Below, in pieces: positions 32,832 to 42,514 of a DNA stretch of 64,000 nt. The stretch is from Sipunculus nudus (taxonomy: Eukaryota; Annelida; Sipuncula; Golfingiida; Sipunculidae). The notes beneath the pieces were generated by a model. The model ran no database searches. It worked only from the letters and a program-made list of their open reading frames with translations, and was not told the DNA's origin. The position numbers and the translations under genes were made by a program. The DNA is taken from assembly GCA_026874595.1 (NCBI GenBank), contig JAPPUL010000095.1, forward strand, positions 186,001-250,000, in the 5' to 3' direction. Positions within the stretch are counted from its first letter, which is position 1. Each line of letters begins with the position of its first letter.

Positions 32832-33842
32832 TTACCACCATATCCTTAAACTCTTATATGCCTTCTCCCCTAATAAATGTTTAATCAATTTATAAGCCTC
32901 AAGCCTTATTAACCTCCTATAACTAACTTTCTTTTTTAGCCCCTTATGATATATTGTATCATTTAGTTTACTCTCCCATGCCTCTAGCACTTTCTTACGA
33001 CCTGTTTCTTTTAGATATGCAAAATTTAAATCTTTATCAAAGTCACTCTTTTTAAGTTTATTATTGTTTAATAATGAAAATATTAGCCTGTCGCCCAATA
33101 TAGGTTTGAATATCTCGGATATGTCTAGGGATAAAGAATAACGACGATAAAATGGTTCGTGCAAATAACTTATTGTTGGGTTTAACTGCGTCCTATATAT
33201 CGCTTTAAGAGTCTCTACATACACCATGCTATTCATAAAAGAAATTAGCGCGTTTATCCAATCCCCAGGCGGGTGTTTAATCCTCTTTTGAAAATCAATG
33301 TCCTGCTTTATTATGTAATTAAAAGACTTATAATACAAATCACGGATATTACCTTCAATGCCCATCAAAGATGATATATTATCTTGTTTGTCAATAGCCT
33401 CATTAAGCTTTAGGATAGAATCTAATAACTTTGATGTCCCTTCAGGGTAGCGCTTTAGATTGTTTATTATACCATGAACTGCTCCCCTTACCATTTCTTT
33501 TGCAATAATAACTCGTTTCGCATAATCTAAGTAGTGTGCAACTTGTTTGACTAATAGATCTCCTGCTGTAAGATACTCTCGCGGATAAAAACTACCTGTG
33601 TAAAATCCGTAGTAATTAAAAAAATGAATCGCTATATGTTCTTTCGATAAGAAGTTAATGAGCTTAGTATTTAAGCTCGTTTCTCCAAAAAGATATATTG
33701 AATCTACATCATTTATAGGTATTGGTTTAATCTTTTCAGAGCCATCTTCTTTATAAATAACCATCAAGGAATCATCTTTCCTCTTTAGCTCCCCAGAACG
33801 AAAAATATAATAATCTTGCATCAATCTTGCATCAAAACTCAT
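32832..33842 (-). CDS. cas1: Cas1 integrase (type I-B)
   Basis: 336 residues from the ATG at 33,842, which overlaps the cas4 stop as ATGA; a TTG three codons upstream is less likely. The N-terminal beta domain opens with 'DYYIFRSGELKRKDDSL'. The metal ligands of the C-terminal helical domain are the Glu in 'LMGIEGNIRDLYY', the His in 'YLHEPFYRRYSLSLD' and the following Asp. Together with Cas2 and Cas4 it captures and integrates new spacers. It is clearly different from the type II cas1 at 46,432, so the two systems have separate adaptation modules. Confidence 0.97.
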   Translation of the reverse strand: MSFDARLMQDYYIFRSGELKRKDDSLMVIYKEDGSEKIKPIPINDVDSIYLFGETSLNTKLINFLSKEHIAIHFFNYYGFYTGSFYPREYLTAGDLLVKQVAHYLDYAKRVIIAKEMVRGAVHGIINNLKRYPEGTSKLLDSILKLNEAIDKQDNISSLMGIEGNIRDLYYKSFNYIIKQDIDFQKRIKHPPGDWINALISFMNSMVYVETLKAIYRTQLNPTISYLHEPFYRRYSLSLDISEIFKPILGDRLIFSLLNNNKLKKSDFDKDLNFAYLKETGRKKVLEAWESKLNDTIYHKGLKKKVSYRRLIRLEAYKLIKHLLGEKAYKSLRIWW

Positions 33843-34363
33843 ATATAACAAAGATCATAATAACTACACTTCTTACAAAACTTCTTATTAATTACTTCCG
33901 GTATGTCATTCTCCAAAACAATCCTTTCTATCTCTAATAAAACTCTATCTAAGTAAATAATATCCTCATCGCTAAGATCAACCATTTCCCTCCTTTTCAA
34001 AAGAGGATAATTAATCATACCCGAAACCTTAACTCCAAGCTCACTTAAAGAATAAAGATAATACTTCATCTGCCAAATATGAGACTCTTTCATAGCCTTG
34101 GACTTCTTAACTTCATGGATTATACCATTTCTAATATCAAGAAAATCTATCTTTATCCCTCCAATTTCTATCTCCTTTCGCTTTCGTTTATAAGATGTCT
34201 TGTGTATAACCGTTCCCATCTTAACTGCATCACTCTCTTGTTCCATTTGTATACTACGAGAAAATAACCACAACTTCCTATCGCAAATATGATAATAATT
34301 AACCTGTACTCCTGTTATGTAATTAGAAGATGTTAAGTTAGATAATGTTTTCACCACCCTCAA
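33839..34363 (-). CDS. cas4: Cas4 nuclease (type I-B)
   Basis: Up to 174 residues. The start is uncertain: TTG at 34,363 or GTG codons two and three positions later, all overlapping the end of cas3. A Cys near the N-terminus ('HICDRKLWLF') and three at the C-terminus ('KFCKKCSYYDLCY') form the iron-sulphur cluster. The RecB-like nuclease core is seen as 'GGIKIDFLDI' and 'IHEVKKSKAMKE'. Cas4 trims prespacers and selects the PAM and orientation during adaptation. Confidence 0.93.
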   Translation of the reverse strand: MRVVKTLSNLTSSNYITGVQVNYYHICDRKLWLFSRSIQMEQESDAVKMGTVIHKTSYKRKRKEIEIGGIKIDFLDIRNGIIHEVKKSKAMKESHIWQMKYYLYSLSELGVKVSGMINYPLLKRREMVDLSDEDIIYLDRVLLEIERIVLENDIPEVINKKFCKKCSYYDLCYI

Positions 34364-36605
34364 CCTTCTTGTTAACCAAAATGCCTAGCTCAGCATCATA
34401 ATCAATATCTGCCTTAAATATCCCTCTCTTAGGCAATAACTCAACAAAAGTAGATGCCTTATAAATAGGTATGTTTAAGGTAAAACTATCAATCTTTTGA
34501 GTGGCCAATAACCTTTCTCTATAGTCAAGACGTGCCTTACTAGTTAATTTATCAACTAGATTATCAAGCTCTTCTTCATTCTCTTCATAAATAGGCTTTG
34601 GGATTACTGTCATACTTGCTATATCTCTAAATAGTTTTTGGGCTTGTTTTTTATCTTCAGTTTCAAAGCCATTTTCTAGTAAGTCATAGCTATCTTTAAA
34701 TCTTTTATAAAAATCTTTGACCTTTTCTTTATCTCCAAAAACCTTATCCATTAAACTAAGCTTTTCTTTTTCTTTCAAAATATTATTATTATACTTTATA
34801 AGCACTTCTAACGTTAGAAGCACAACCGTTTTATCATAAATCTTATATCCATCAGATGGCTCTTTTGTTGCTATAAATACATTTGGAGGCGATCCTTTAT
34901 CTATATTTCTAAAACGATAGACCCTGCCCATTCTTTGTAATAACGAGTCTATGCTTGCTAGCTCAGTAAAAAGTATGTCATAATCAATATCTAATGATGC
35001 CTCAACTATTTGAGTCGTTATCCAAACAACCTTTTCTTCCCTTTTATAATCCTCTTGTATTTCTATTTCTTTTAAAGAGCGATGCTTTTTTATAAAGCCT
35101 CCATGAAGTAACTTTTTAGACGGAATATCTAAAGCCTTATATAGCCCCTGAGCCTTTTTTACTGTATTACAGATTACAAGAACCTTTTTTCTATTATTAA
35201 ATTCTCCCTTTATTTGATCGCTTAACTCTTCTATGGACTTTTCTACTAAAGAAATACAATGTTTATCCTCTTCATGATAAATAGGGCCTATATTAACAAC
35301 CTCTTTAAGATGTTTTTTAACATAAGGGTGAATAGTAGCACTCATAAAACAAAACTTACCCCCTAACGAAGAAATCTCCTCAAGTGCCTTTACAATAACA
35401 GCTAAAGTCTCAGGAGAATAACTTTGAGGTTCATCTAAGATAACTTTAGAATACATTAAAGTAGCATAAATCATTTCATATCCAGGCCACTTAAATACCG
35501 ATGTGAACAACTGATCAGCAGTGGTTATTGTTGTAGGAAACGCAAACTGTTTTGCTTGTTTTGCTTTATCAATGTTAAATATATGTTCTTGTTTAATTTT
35601 CTCTTCAATTCCATAAAGTAAACTATCACTGTGAACAAGCCCCACCTTATCTTTTGAGAATATCTTTACAAATCGTTCGTACATTGCATTAACAGATACT
35701 CTAAGAGGTAGAGTATAAAATGCCTTGTCAGTACCTATCCAATTAATCGCAAACTCTGTTTTACCCATCCCTGTTGATGCCGTTAGTAAAACGCTTTTAT
35801 CTCTATAGTCTTTTGCCTTAGCTTGAAAGTCTTTTAGACCCCTAAACGCAAAACCATCGGCCTCTAACTTATTTCTTAAGTAGCTTAATAGTTTTCCATC
35901 CGGATTAGCTATCCTTTCAAGTTCAACAGGCTGATGTGCTGATGCTGAATAATCTAAACGATGAAAAAGTCCTTTAAGCAAAATATATGACTTTTCCTTT
36001 CGTATCTTTGCATATCGAGAATTATAACGATTGTATTTACCCTCTTCTAAATAGCTTAAGTAATCAGGCCAAAGCTTAGAAGGTAACGTATAGCCATACT
36101 CTTTTAACCAAGCCTTTAACCAAGATAGTACATCTTTATTAGTGTCAATTATCTTTTGCAGATCATCTTCGATGACTTTTTTTAAGTACTCTTTGTCAAA
36201 GCCTATATTCCTATCATGGTGAAAGGCAATAGTAAAAAATATCTTAAAGAAGTCATCTTCAACTAAGGCATCAAGTCCCTCAGGTAAAAAGGCAGGAGAT
36301 AAATAATTATGAGGTATCTCACCGTTTAACTTTGCCTTATGCTTTAATTTATGTTCCCCTATCCTGCTCCTAATCTTATTTTGAAAATGAGTTGATATCT
36401 TCCCACAATCATGAAATAAGACACAAAGACCTAAACTATCCCAAAACTGCTTATTATCTCCATCTACAAGATTTTCTATCTCTTCCTTGTACAAGGCTTT
36501 TAACTCATCTAAATTATCCATTAGATGCCCAACATGAACTTCTAATGACTCCCCAACAGGCTTATTGTTTTCATAATAGGTTTTAGCATATATACTATCT
36601 GCCAT
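34338..36605 (-). CDS. cas3: Cas3 helicase-nuclease (type I-B)
   Basis: 755 residues from 'MADSIYAKTY'; upstream codons overlap cas5. An N-terminal HD nuclease (His24/His27 and 'LFHDCGK' with His65-Asp66, then 'FHHDRNIGF') is fused to a superfamily 2 helicase (Walker A 'STGMGKTEF', motif II D-E-P-Q instead of DExH, 'FMSATIH', motif VI 'LLQRMGRVYR'). Cas3 is recruited by target-bound Cascade and degrades DNA. All catalytic residues that can be judged are present, so the system looks competent for interference. Confidence 0.96.
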   Translation of the reverse strand: MADSIYAKTYYENNKPVGESLEVHVGHLMDNLDELKALYKEEIENLVDGDNKQFWDSLGLCVLFHDCGKISTHFQNKIRSRIGEHKLKHKAKLNGEIPHNYLSPAFLPEGLDALVEDDFFKIFFTIAFHHDRNIGFDKEYLKKVIEDDLQKIIDTNKDVLSWLKAWLKEYGYTLPSKLWPDYLSYLEEGKYNRYNSRYAKIRKEKSYILLKGLFHRLDYSASAHQPVELERIANPDGKLLSYLRNKLEADGFAFRGLKDFQAKAKDYRDKSVLLTASTGMGKTEFAINWIGTDKAFYTLPLRVSVNAMYERFVKIFSKDKVGLVHSDSLLYGIEEKIKQEHIFNIDKAKQAKQFAFPTTITTADQLFTSVFKWPGYEMIYATLMYSKVILDEPQSYSPETLAVIVKALEEISSLGGKFCFMSATIHPYVKKHLKEVVNIGPIYHEEDKHCISLVEKSIEELSDQIKGEFNNRKKVLVICNTVKKAQGLYKALDIPSKKLLHGGFIKKHRSLKEIEIQEDYKREEKVVWITTQIVEASLDIDYDILFTELASIDSLLQRMGRVYRFRNIDKGSPPNVFIATKEPSDGYKIYDKTVVLLTLEVLIKYNNNILKEKEKLSLMDKVFGDKEKVKDFYKRFKDSYDLLENGFETEDKKQAQKLFRDIASMTVIPKPIYEENEEELDNLVDKLTSKARLDYRERLLATQKIDSFTLNIPIYKASTFVELLPKRGIFKADIDYDAELGILVNKKVEGGENII

Positions 36606-37509
36606 TATCGTAGTCTCCAATTAAATCTACGACTCTACCTTTCTCTTCATCAAATAAACAAGGAGTATTTATAATAGCCCCATCCTCAACATATACAACG
36701 TCAAGTCTTTTAAAGTAGCGTATCCCATTAATAACCTCATACTTAAAAGGCATCCTATAGTTAAGACCACTTAAACTCATACGTTGAGCTGATGAGCGGT
36801 TTAAGTATAGGCCATAGTCTATACTATGATTATTTCTCACTCCAAACTCCTTTTCTTTAACTTCAACATAAGAAATACTGTCAATACAAGCTAAATCTTC
36901 ACTCCGTCCAATATGTGGGTAGTCATATCCAAATACCTTATCTTTAAAGCTATCAAGATGTTCTTTATCTGTTTTTATATAAATGATTAAGTCTATTTTA
37001 AATATATTGGCAACATAAGTCGGTGTGTAAGACAAAAGCTTAGCAAAACTTTCAAGATAAGGTTTTGGATAAGAAACTAACTTAAGAATATCTTTTAATC
37101 TATTAGTCTCCTCTTTTGTTAACTTATTACGAACATACTCTTCTTTTTGGATATCCTCAGAAAAGATGCTTTTAATAAAGTTTTTATCATCTTCATTAGT
37201 TAGCTTACCAACTATTTGTGAATTAAAAGTACCAAAACCAATCTTTTTTGTATCCTCTAATCTTCTGTCCCTATCAAACTTTATCATCCTTTGCATGTCA
37301 TAAACCGCTGAAGAAGACCTGCCCTGTGAAGAAGACCTGCCCTGTATAGACATCTTTATTGGTATATACTCACTGGCACCAATAACCGCATGAAACCACC
37401 CCCTAATCGTAGATATAGAAGGCAAAGGATAGCTATCTACAAAACCATAGGACATAGGCTTTCTATAGTTTGCCATAACCTGATTAGCCTCTATACGTAA
37501 TAATTCCAT
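36595..37509 (-). CDS. cas5: Cas5 (type I-B, Cas5t-like)
   Basis: 304 residues. The N-terminal RAMP fold is seen in 'LLRIEANQVMANYRKPMSYG' and 'YPLPSISTIRGWFHAVIGA', the typical Cas5 signature for I-B of the Tneap/Cst set. Cas5 caps the 5' handle of the crRNA and touches Cas8 in Cascade. A small in-frame 18-bp tandem duplication creates 'QGRSSSQGRSSS'. The end overlaps cas3. Confidence 0.93.
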   Translation of the reverse strand: MELLRIEANQVMANYRKPMSYGFVDSYPLPSISTIRGWFHAVIGASEYIPIKMSIQGRSSSQGRSSSAVYDMQRMIKFDRDRRLEDTKKIGFGTFNSQIVGKLTNEDDKNFIKSIFSEDIQKEEYVRNKLTKEETNRLKDILKLVSYPKPYLESFAKLLSYTPTYVANIFKIDLIIYIKTDKEHLDSFKDKVFGYDYPHIGRSEDLACIDSISYVEVKEKEFGVRNNHSIDYGLYLNRSSAQRMSLSGLNYRMPFKYEVINGIRYFKRLDVVYVEDGAIINTPCLFDEEKGRVVDLIGDYDNGR

Positions 37510-37518
37510 TATATTATC

Positions 37519-38439
37519 CTAGTTTGTATTATAAGCCTCATCTATTGACTTGATAAGCGAGTCAAAACAATCGTTTACGTTATCAAAACAATTGTTAGGT
37601 ATGCTTTTAAACTCATCCTCATTAGCCCAGAAACCTGATATATACCCAAGCTTTGTTTTATCTTTTACCTTCTCACCATTAAAGCTTAGTTCTGACGTTG
37701 AGTTTAATATGTCTGTGGATAAGCTATAAGCTTTTTTATCTTGGTCATAGCTGACTTTTATCTTGTTTAAAAAGAAAGGGTTTTTAACGTTATACACCCC
37801 CCCTATAACAAACATAGGATTTAAGCTTTCTGTTCGTCCTTTTATATCCCTATTTAAAACTTTGACAATCTCAATAAGCTTTTTAACTCTATCTGCTTTT
37901 TCATTGTTTGCAATATTAATATTATCATGCTCATCCTTCCCGACTCTATTTAGATCAATAGTGATAGTATAGGAATAAAGGGCATCTTGATGCTCAAACT
38001 GAAAAGGGTTAGGGTTAGCTTTTATACGATCTGCAAAGCTTTTGTTTGTACCCCATTCTAAATCACTATGAAATGGCTCCAGGGCAACGGCAGGACTAAT
38101 ACGTACAACAGCAGAACGGGTTCTTGACCCCTCGCCTTTTACTGTTTTCATATAGCCAAATAAATCTGCTTCTATATAGTCTTTTACGTTAACCTTAGGA
38201 CTAAACTGAACAACCGCCTTATCTTCCTCCCCTTTAGTTAAGGGGTTCTCTTTATCATCTATATTAAAATATTCTTTTAGCATCCTAAAAATATCATAAC
38301 GAATAGCCTGTCTGGATAAGTAAGTAAAAACCCCAGCATCACAAGTAAGCTTTTTTAGTTCTGATATATTACCTATTCCCTCACCATAATTTAAGCTCAT
38401 TGACTTAAATACTATTGTAAGTGTTAATCCTTTATTCAT
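37519..38439 (-). CDS. cas7: Cas7 (type I-B, Cst2/DevR family)
   Basis: 306 residues from 'MNKGLTLTIVFKSMSLNYGE', chosen over a longer reading because an AAAGGAGG ribosome site lies just before it and it overlaps cas8 by 8 bp. Features of the Cas7 backbone family include the autoregulator-like start, 'VFTYLSRQAIRYDIF' and 'SRTRSAVVRISPAVALEP'. Multiple Cas7 subunits coat the crRNA spacer in Cascade. Confidence 0.94.
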   Translation of the reverse strand: MNKGLTLTIVFKSMSLNYGEGIGNISELKKLTCDAGVFTYLSRQAIRYDIFRMLKEYFNIDDKENPLTKGEEDKAVVQFSPKVNVKDYIEADLFGYMKTVKGEGSRTRSAVVRISPAVALEPFHSDLEWGTNKSFADRIKANPNPFQFEHQDALYSYTITIDLNRVGKDEHDNINIANNEKADRVKKLIEIVKVLNRDIKGRTESLNPMFVIGGVYNVKNPFFLNKIKVSYDQDKKAYSLSTDILNSTSELSFNGEKVKDKTKLGYISGFWANEDEFKSIPNNCFDNVNDCFDSLIKSIDEAYNTN

Positions 38440-40126
38440 TGCTCGCCTCCTTTTTATTATCTTCTGTTTTATACTCTTTTGCCAAAAGACCATTAACAAA
38501 GCTATAGCCGTAAGCGTAGAAGTCATCTTTTTTTATAATCCCATCTACAAAGGTATAAGGAATATTTAACTTATAAGCCATATAGATTCTTGTAATAATC
38601 TCCATAAACCTATTTACATCCCCTTCCCTTAAGGCATTTAATAGCCCAAAAACAATGGTTTGGATTTTATTTTCTGCATCTTTTTTACGTAACTCTTTAC
38701 TTAACTTCCTGCCTTCGTATTGGATACGCCGTATGCTGGTTTCGTCTATAGCATTTTCGTTCATAGAATTGCCTCCTATATATGTTTTATATAAAGCTAT
38801 TATTAATGTATAGTGCTGTAGATGGAAGGTGTTAAAATAAACCTTGTAATAGTTAGACCTTGCCCCTTCTGAGGTAATATATATCTTAAATAGTTTATAT
38901 ACCTGATTATAGTTTAAAGAGTCAAAAATAAAATCTCTAATAATCTCCTTAAGTAAATACTTAGAAGTATCCCTAAATCTATAAGAAGCTCTTTCAAGCT
39001 TTTTAAAAGATTCACTATAATCAGCAATAAACTTAGCCTTTTTGGGGGTTAGATTTAAAGAAAAAACCTTTGGCATTATCTCAAGAGTATTATCTAATTC
39101 AATAAAAGAGATGTTTTTTAAGATGGCTTTTGACTTTTCTTTTTGGTATTGTAAAAAGTATTGTGTAAAGTAGTCAAGTACTATATTAGTGTTTTGATCC
39201 TTATCTAATACTTGTTGTAATAATCTATTATCTTTTATTAGCTCATTAACATTGTTATCGTTATTAATGAAGTAATATACTCTCTCTTTACCCCATGATA
39301 TATCCGTAAAACCAGCAAAATAACAAAAATAAATAAGCTCGCATATCTCACAAAGATAAAGCTTTGAGCTAAAGTCCCATAACTGATTTATCGAGCTTAA
39401 TCCTGCATGGCTTCCAAGTCCTGTATCACAATATGTATCTTGCTTTGCCTTTCTTTCACAGTTAATACATTGATACTTAGCGGGCTTATTTTTATTACTA
39501 AGAAGTTTATCTTCAAAGTCATCTTTGAACTTCTTTAATAAATCTTTAGTAATGCTTCTGTTCAAAAAGCTCTTCTGCCCATAGAGTCTACTTAAATAAA
39601 TCTTTGTATCACTTTCTAAAAAGTCCTCATAATCAGCCTCTAAAAGATTTAATACTTCTTTAAGCACAAGTAATAGTACTTTAGGATTGTCGCTAACAGT
39701 CTTTTTATCAGGTAAATCTATAGTCTTTTCCTTTAGCTTTGCCTTTATTAATACAAAATTTAACCGACTTTTTATAGTATCAGTTATCTTAAGCATCTTA
39801 TCCAGCTTGTCTTTGGATAAGTCATTACTAAAACCTTCAATCTCTTCTATATAATCATTTAAATCCTTTACTAGACTATCATATCTACCGTATCTTTTAA
39901 ATGCTGTTTTAAAAAACTTCTGTGAAAAGCCTTTTAGTATCGCTTTATCAAACTCAATAGAATTATCATTAACTTTAACAAAATCAGCTATCTTATCCTT
40001 ATCCCCTTCACTATCCCCTTCGCTTATTATATTTATAAAACCCACTATACCTGCATTATATAGCCAGTCACCTAAGTATACTTTCTCAGTTGTATACTCC
40101 GTATTTGTATACTCCGTTGCACTCAT
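38432..40126 (-). CDS. cas8b: Cas8b large subunit (Cst1-like, CxxC-CxxC type)
   Basis: 564 residues from 'MSATEYTN', whose ATG overlaps the cas6 TGA (ATGA); this start is preferred over an upstream one inside cas6. It opens with 'YLGDWLYNAGIVGFINII', typical of the Cst1 group, and has two zinc-finger-like cysteine pairs ('CINC...YC' and 'YLCEICELIYFC'). Cas8 recognises the PAM and recruits Cas3. Short repeats such as 'EYTNTEYT' and 'EGDSEGD' near the N-terminus again show tandem microduplication. Confidence 0.92.
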   Translation of the reverse strand: MSATEYTNTEYTTEKVYLGDWLYNAGIVGFINIISEGDSEGDKDKIADFVKVNDNSIEFDKAILKGFSQKFFKTAFKRYGRYDSLVKDLNDYIEEIEGFSNDLSKDKLDKMLKITDTIKSRLNFVLIKAKLKEKTIDLPDKKTVSDNPKVLLLVLKEVLNLLEADYEDFLESDTKIYLSRLYGQKSFLNRSITKDLLKKFKDDFEDKLLSNKNKPAKYQCINCERKAKQDTYCDTGLGSHAGLSSINQLWDFSSKLYLCEICELIYFCYFAGFTDISWGKERVYYFINNDNNVNELIKDNRLLQQVLDKDQNTNIVLDYFTQYFLQYQKEKSKAILKNISFIELDNTLEIMPKVFSLNLTPKKAKFIADYSESFKKLERASYRFRDTSKYLLKEIIRDFIFDSLNYNQVYKLFKIYITSEGARSNYYKVYFNTFHLQHYTLIIALYKTYIGGNSMNENAIDETSIRRIQYEGRKLSKELRKKDAENKIQTIVFGLLNALREGDVNRFMEIITRIYMAYKLNIPYTFVDGIIKKDDFYAYGYSFVNGLLAKEYKTEDNKKEASNE

Positions 40127-40872
40127 AAGATAACCTCTACCATCCCAAACCCCTGACTGCGACGACAACCAAGTCCTACATCATATATCATTCTCAAAAT
40201 ATCTTTTGGTGCCTTAATACTTATAAGCCCTGAAGTACCCTCTATTACCTGTTTATAATGGCTGACTTTAACTTGTTTGCACTCTTTTAACCCTATTTCA
40301 AAATGCTCTCTCTCTAGATCTTTATTAAGATAATGTTTAGCTAAGTTTTTAAGCTGATAATAAAGACCATCCTCAAAACTAGGATCATTCATTGTTAAAT
40401 ACCCAATACCTTTTTTGTTATCAATCTTTCTTACCACAAAGGGGGATAATAGTTTAAATTGAACTTCGTTTCGAGCTATGGCTTTTTGATTTATTAGAAC
40501 AAAGTTACTTAGTCTAACGGGATGGTTAAAAAAGGAATAGCTTTTTAACTTATTAAGTGCATTATAAATAGCTACAATAAAATCATGGTCTTTAGAGGAT
40601 AGGTATATTCTAATAAAAGGCTTATCGAATTCAAAAATGTTTGCTTTATCAGTTCTTTTTTGTCTAAGATTAGGGCTATAATAAGAAAAGGTAAAGGGTT
40701 TTACTTTATTTTTGTTGCTCGCTTTATAGTATTCTTCAAATAAGCTAGAGTTATGTTCCTTTAAAGCCTCCTTTAAAAGAGAGGCCACCATATTCCTTAA
40801 ACCTACTTTGTTTGAATCACGTAAAGACGATATTGTCTTTTCTACAAAATTAGCCGAAAAACTAAATCGCAT
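40123..40872 (-). CDS. cas6: Cas6 crRNA endonuclease (type I-B)
   Basis: 249 residues, two ferredoxin-like folds, with the glycine-rich loop near the C-terminus ('GLGCRRSQGFGMVEV') that defines Cas6. It cuts the repeat to leave the 8-nt handle ATTTAAAG and stays on or near the 3' hairpin. It is the first gene of the eight-gene operon, whose genes overlap or nearly touch, so they are probably one transcript. If the orphan repeat at 57,935 is transcribed, Cas6 would be the enzyme that matures it. Confidence 0.93.
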   Translation of the reverse strand: MRFSFSANFVEKTISSLRDSNKVGLRNMVASLLKEALKEHNSSLFEEYYKASNKNKVKPFTFSYYSPNLRQKRTDKANIFEFDKPFIRIYLSSKDHDFIVAIYNALNKLKSYSFFNHPVRLSNFVLINQKAIARNEVQFKLLSPFVVRKIDNKKGIGYLTMNDPSFEDGLYYQLKNLAKHYLNKDLEREHFEIGLKECKQVKVSHYKQVIEGTSGLISIKAPKDILRMIYDVGLGCRRSQGFGMVEVIL

Positions 40873-41452
40873 GTTTAACTCCTTATTTTAGTTTATAGAT
40901 AGAGTTTCTATGTTTGCCAGATAACTTATTTTAAAATCTAAAAAAGCATACCTAAAGTAACTAAGGAGCTAGTTTAACAATTATTATACACATATTTCTT
41001 TATTATATCTAAAATTAGATAAATATACAAAAATACCTTTAAAGATCCAAAGGAATATGTTTAAAATATTATTAATTCTATAGTTAAATGTAATAAATTG
41101 CCTTTCTTATTTGTTGGTTAATATTTTAATAACCTAATAAGGTGGGCAACTTTTAAATGGGCAACTTTTAAAAAGTAAATATTATTACACAAAGTATTAT
41201 TACACAAAGTGTTTAGACAAAAAGAAATTGATTACTTACTCATTTTTCTTTTAGCTTCTTTAAAATAGCTTCTTTAAAATCCTAAACAGAATAAGATATT
41301 TTTAAAAAATACTTTATTTATATCTATTCCCTTTATTTCCTTAGTGAATAATGGTTTTTAATAAATCTAAACATAAAATAGCCTGATAATAATTAAAAAA
41401 ATGTAAAAAAACTCTTGACTTATACTTATATTTTCACTCTACTTAAAATTAG
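40873..41452. other. Intergenic region between cas6 and lipoprotein promoter
   Basis: No gene is recognised. The right part (41,220-41,452) resembles 1,500-1,752. Three different short direct duplications lie here ('gggcaacttttaaa', 'tattattacacaaagt', 'agcttctttaaaat'). The cas operon promoter must lie just above 40,872 on the minus strand, but no clear -35/-10 pair is seen. Confidence 0.4.
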
Positions 41453-41466
41453 TGAGTGTTCACTCA
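41415..41466 (+). promoter_or_regulatory. Lipoprotein promoter with TetR-like operator, twin of 1,717
   Basis: TTGACT at 41,415-41,420. The inverted repeat TGAGTG-TT-CACTCA lies at 41,453-41,466. The two sites share the core GTGAGTnnTCAC and the same distance to the -35. The shared layout suggests that both genes respond to one TetR-family repressor, possibly the one at 2,316. Confidence 0.6.
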
Positions 41467-41500
41467 TTTTAATATAAAAATATAAAAGAGGTTACAAATT

Positions 41501-42271
41501 ATGAATCTAATGAGATTGTTTTTAGCCATTACAACTTTATTGTTAAGCTTTGCTCTAATGAGTTGTGAGGATGATAAAACAGGTACTACGGGAGAAGAAA
41601 GGGCAAGTCGCGACAAAGGACAAGCAGGGCAAGGCTCACAAGGGCAAGGCTCACAAGGGCAAGGCTCACAAGGGCAAGGCTCACAAGGGCAAGGCTCACA
41701 AGGGCAAGGCTCACAAGGGCAAGGCTCACAAGGGCAAGGCTCACAAGGGCAAGGCGGACAAGCAGGTGGCTCTGATGGAGACAATGAGAGACAAGAACCT
41801 CCTGTAACTCTTGTAACCGGTGCATGTAAGATTACCGCATCAAATCCTATGCAGCTAGTGCAGGGAAATCCAAATCCACCAAATTCAATCACCATTACTT
41901 GTACTACAAATATTACAGATGCAGCTTGTGATGGCATTGTGGGTACAGCAACGGAGCAATACAGAACTAACTATAACAATGGAGTTGATCAGGGGGTGCT
42001 ATATGTACCAAAACCATTCAGAGATCAGCTAGTAAAGGGTCTAAAGGCTAAACTTACGGATGCTCATCTACCCAAAAAAGAGTTTAGTGCAAATGCTAAG
42101 TGTCCAGAACCAAAACGCTTGGCATCATGTACAGCAGGTAATGTAGTAACTTATGCATATGATTCTCGTACTCCGTCTTTGAATACTCAACTTAAGAATG
42201 GCCTTAGGGATAGCTGCACTGCCCCTAATAACGTGTATACAGATCTGACACAGGAGTCTTCGGAAAATTAA
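41501..42271 (+). CDS. Lipoprotein with Gly-Gln-Ser tandem repeats
   Basis: 256 residues. A lipoprotein signal ends in lipobox 'ALMSC'. Residues about 43-88 are eight GQGSQ units from a 15-bp tandem repeat, which could expand or contract without breaking the frame. The C-terminal domain has evenly placed cysteines ('GACKITAS', 'ITCTTN', 'AACDGI', 'AKCPEP', 'LASCTAG', 'DSCTAP') and is of no recognised family. It is the intact paralog of the pseudogene at 5,320 and sits alone between the two CRISPR loci. It is probably surface-exposed, with the repeat acting as a flexible stalk. Confidence 0.7.
   Translation: MNLMRLFLAITTLLLSFALMSCEDDKTGTTGEERASRDKGQAGQGSQGQGSQGQGSQGQGSQGQGSQGQGSQGQGSQGQGSQGQGGQAGGSDGDNERQEPPVTLVTGACKITASNPMQLVQGNPNPPNSITITCTTNITDAACDGIVGTATEQYRTNYNNGVDQGVLYVPKPFRDQLVKGLKAKLTDAHLPKKEFSANAKCPEPKRLASCTAGNVVTYAYDSRTPSLNTQLKNGLRDSCTAPNNVYTDLTQESSEN
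41627..41765 (+). repeat. 15-bp tandem repeat, about nine units
   Basis: Unit 'gggcaaggctcacaa', nearly perfect, in frame within the lipoprotein gene. The last unit is changed (cggaca instead of ctcaca). Near-identity of the units indicates recent expansion. Confidence 0.95.
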
Positions 42272-42510
42272 GGTTTGTCTTTAGCTTTTAGCTTAGGCTA
42301 GAGTTTAGAGCTAGTAAATAGAGAGTAAATAGAGAGTAAATAGAGTTAGGTAAAAAAGTTGCTTTTTATTTGCTTCTCTTTTGCTTTTTATTTGCTTCTC
42401 TTTTGCTTCTCTTTTTTTGCTTCTCTATTGCTTTTGCCTAATCCCTTCTATCTTTCTTCTCTCTTTCCTCTCTCTCTCTTTCCTTTTGCCTATCTGTCCT
42501 TTGTCCTTTG
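42272..42510. other. Low-complexity spacer
   Basis: Contains 'gagagtaaata' repeated three times, then a pyrimidine-rich stretch of 'ttttatttgcttctc'-like units. A 111-codon frame overlapping this region and the tracrRNA has low-complexity composition and is not considered a gene. Confidence 0.5.
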
Positions 42511-42514
42511 GCAG

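Noticed and set aside
41464-41937. Long frames in other phases over the lipoprotein repeat (CPCEP, KGKAH and LVSLA repeats)
   Set aside because: Shadow frames produced by the 15-bp tandem repeat; the signal peptide and lipobox support only the frame at 41,501.
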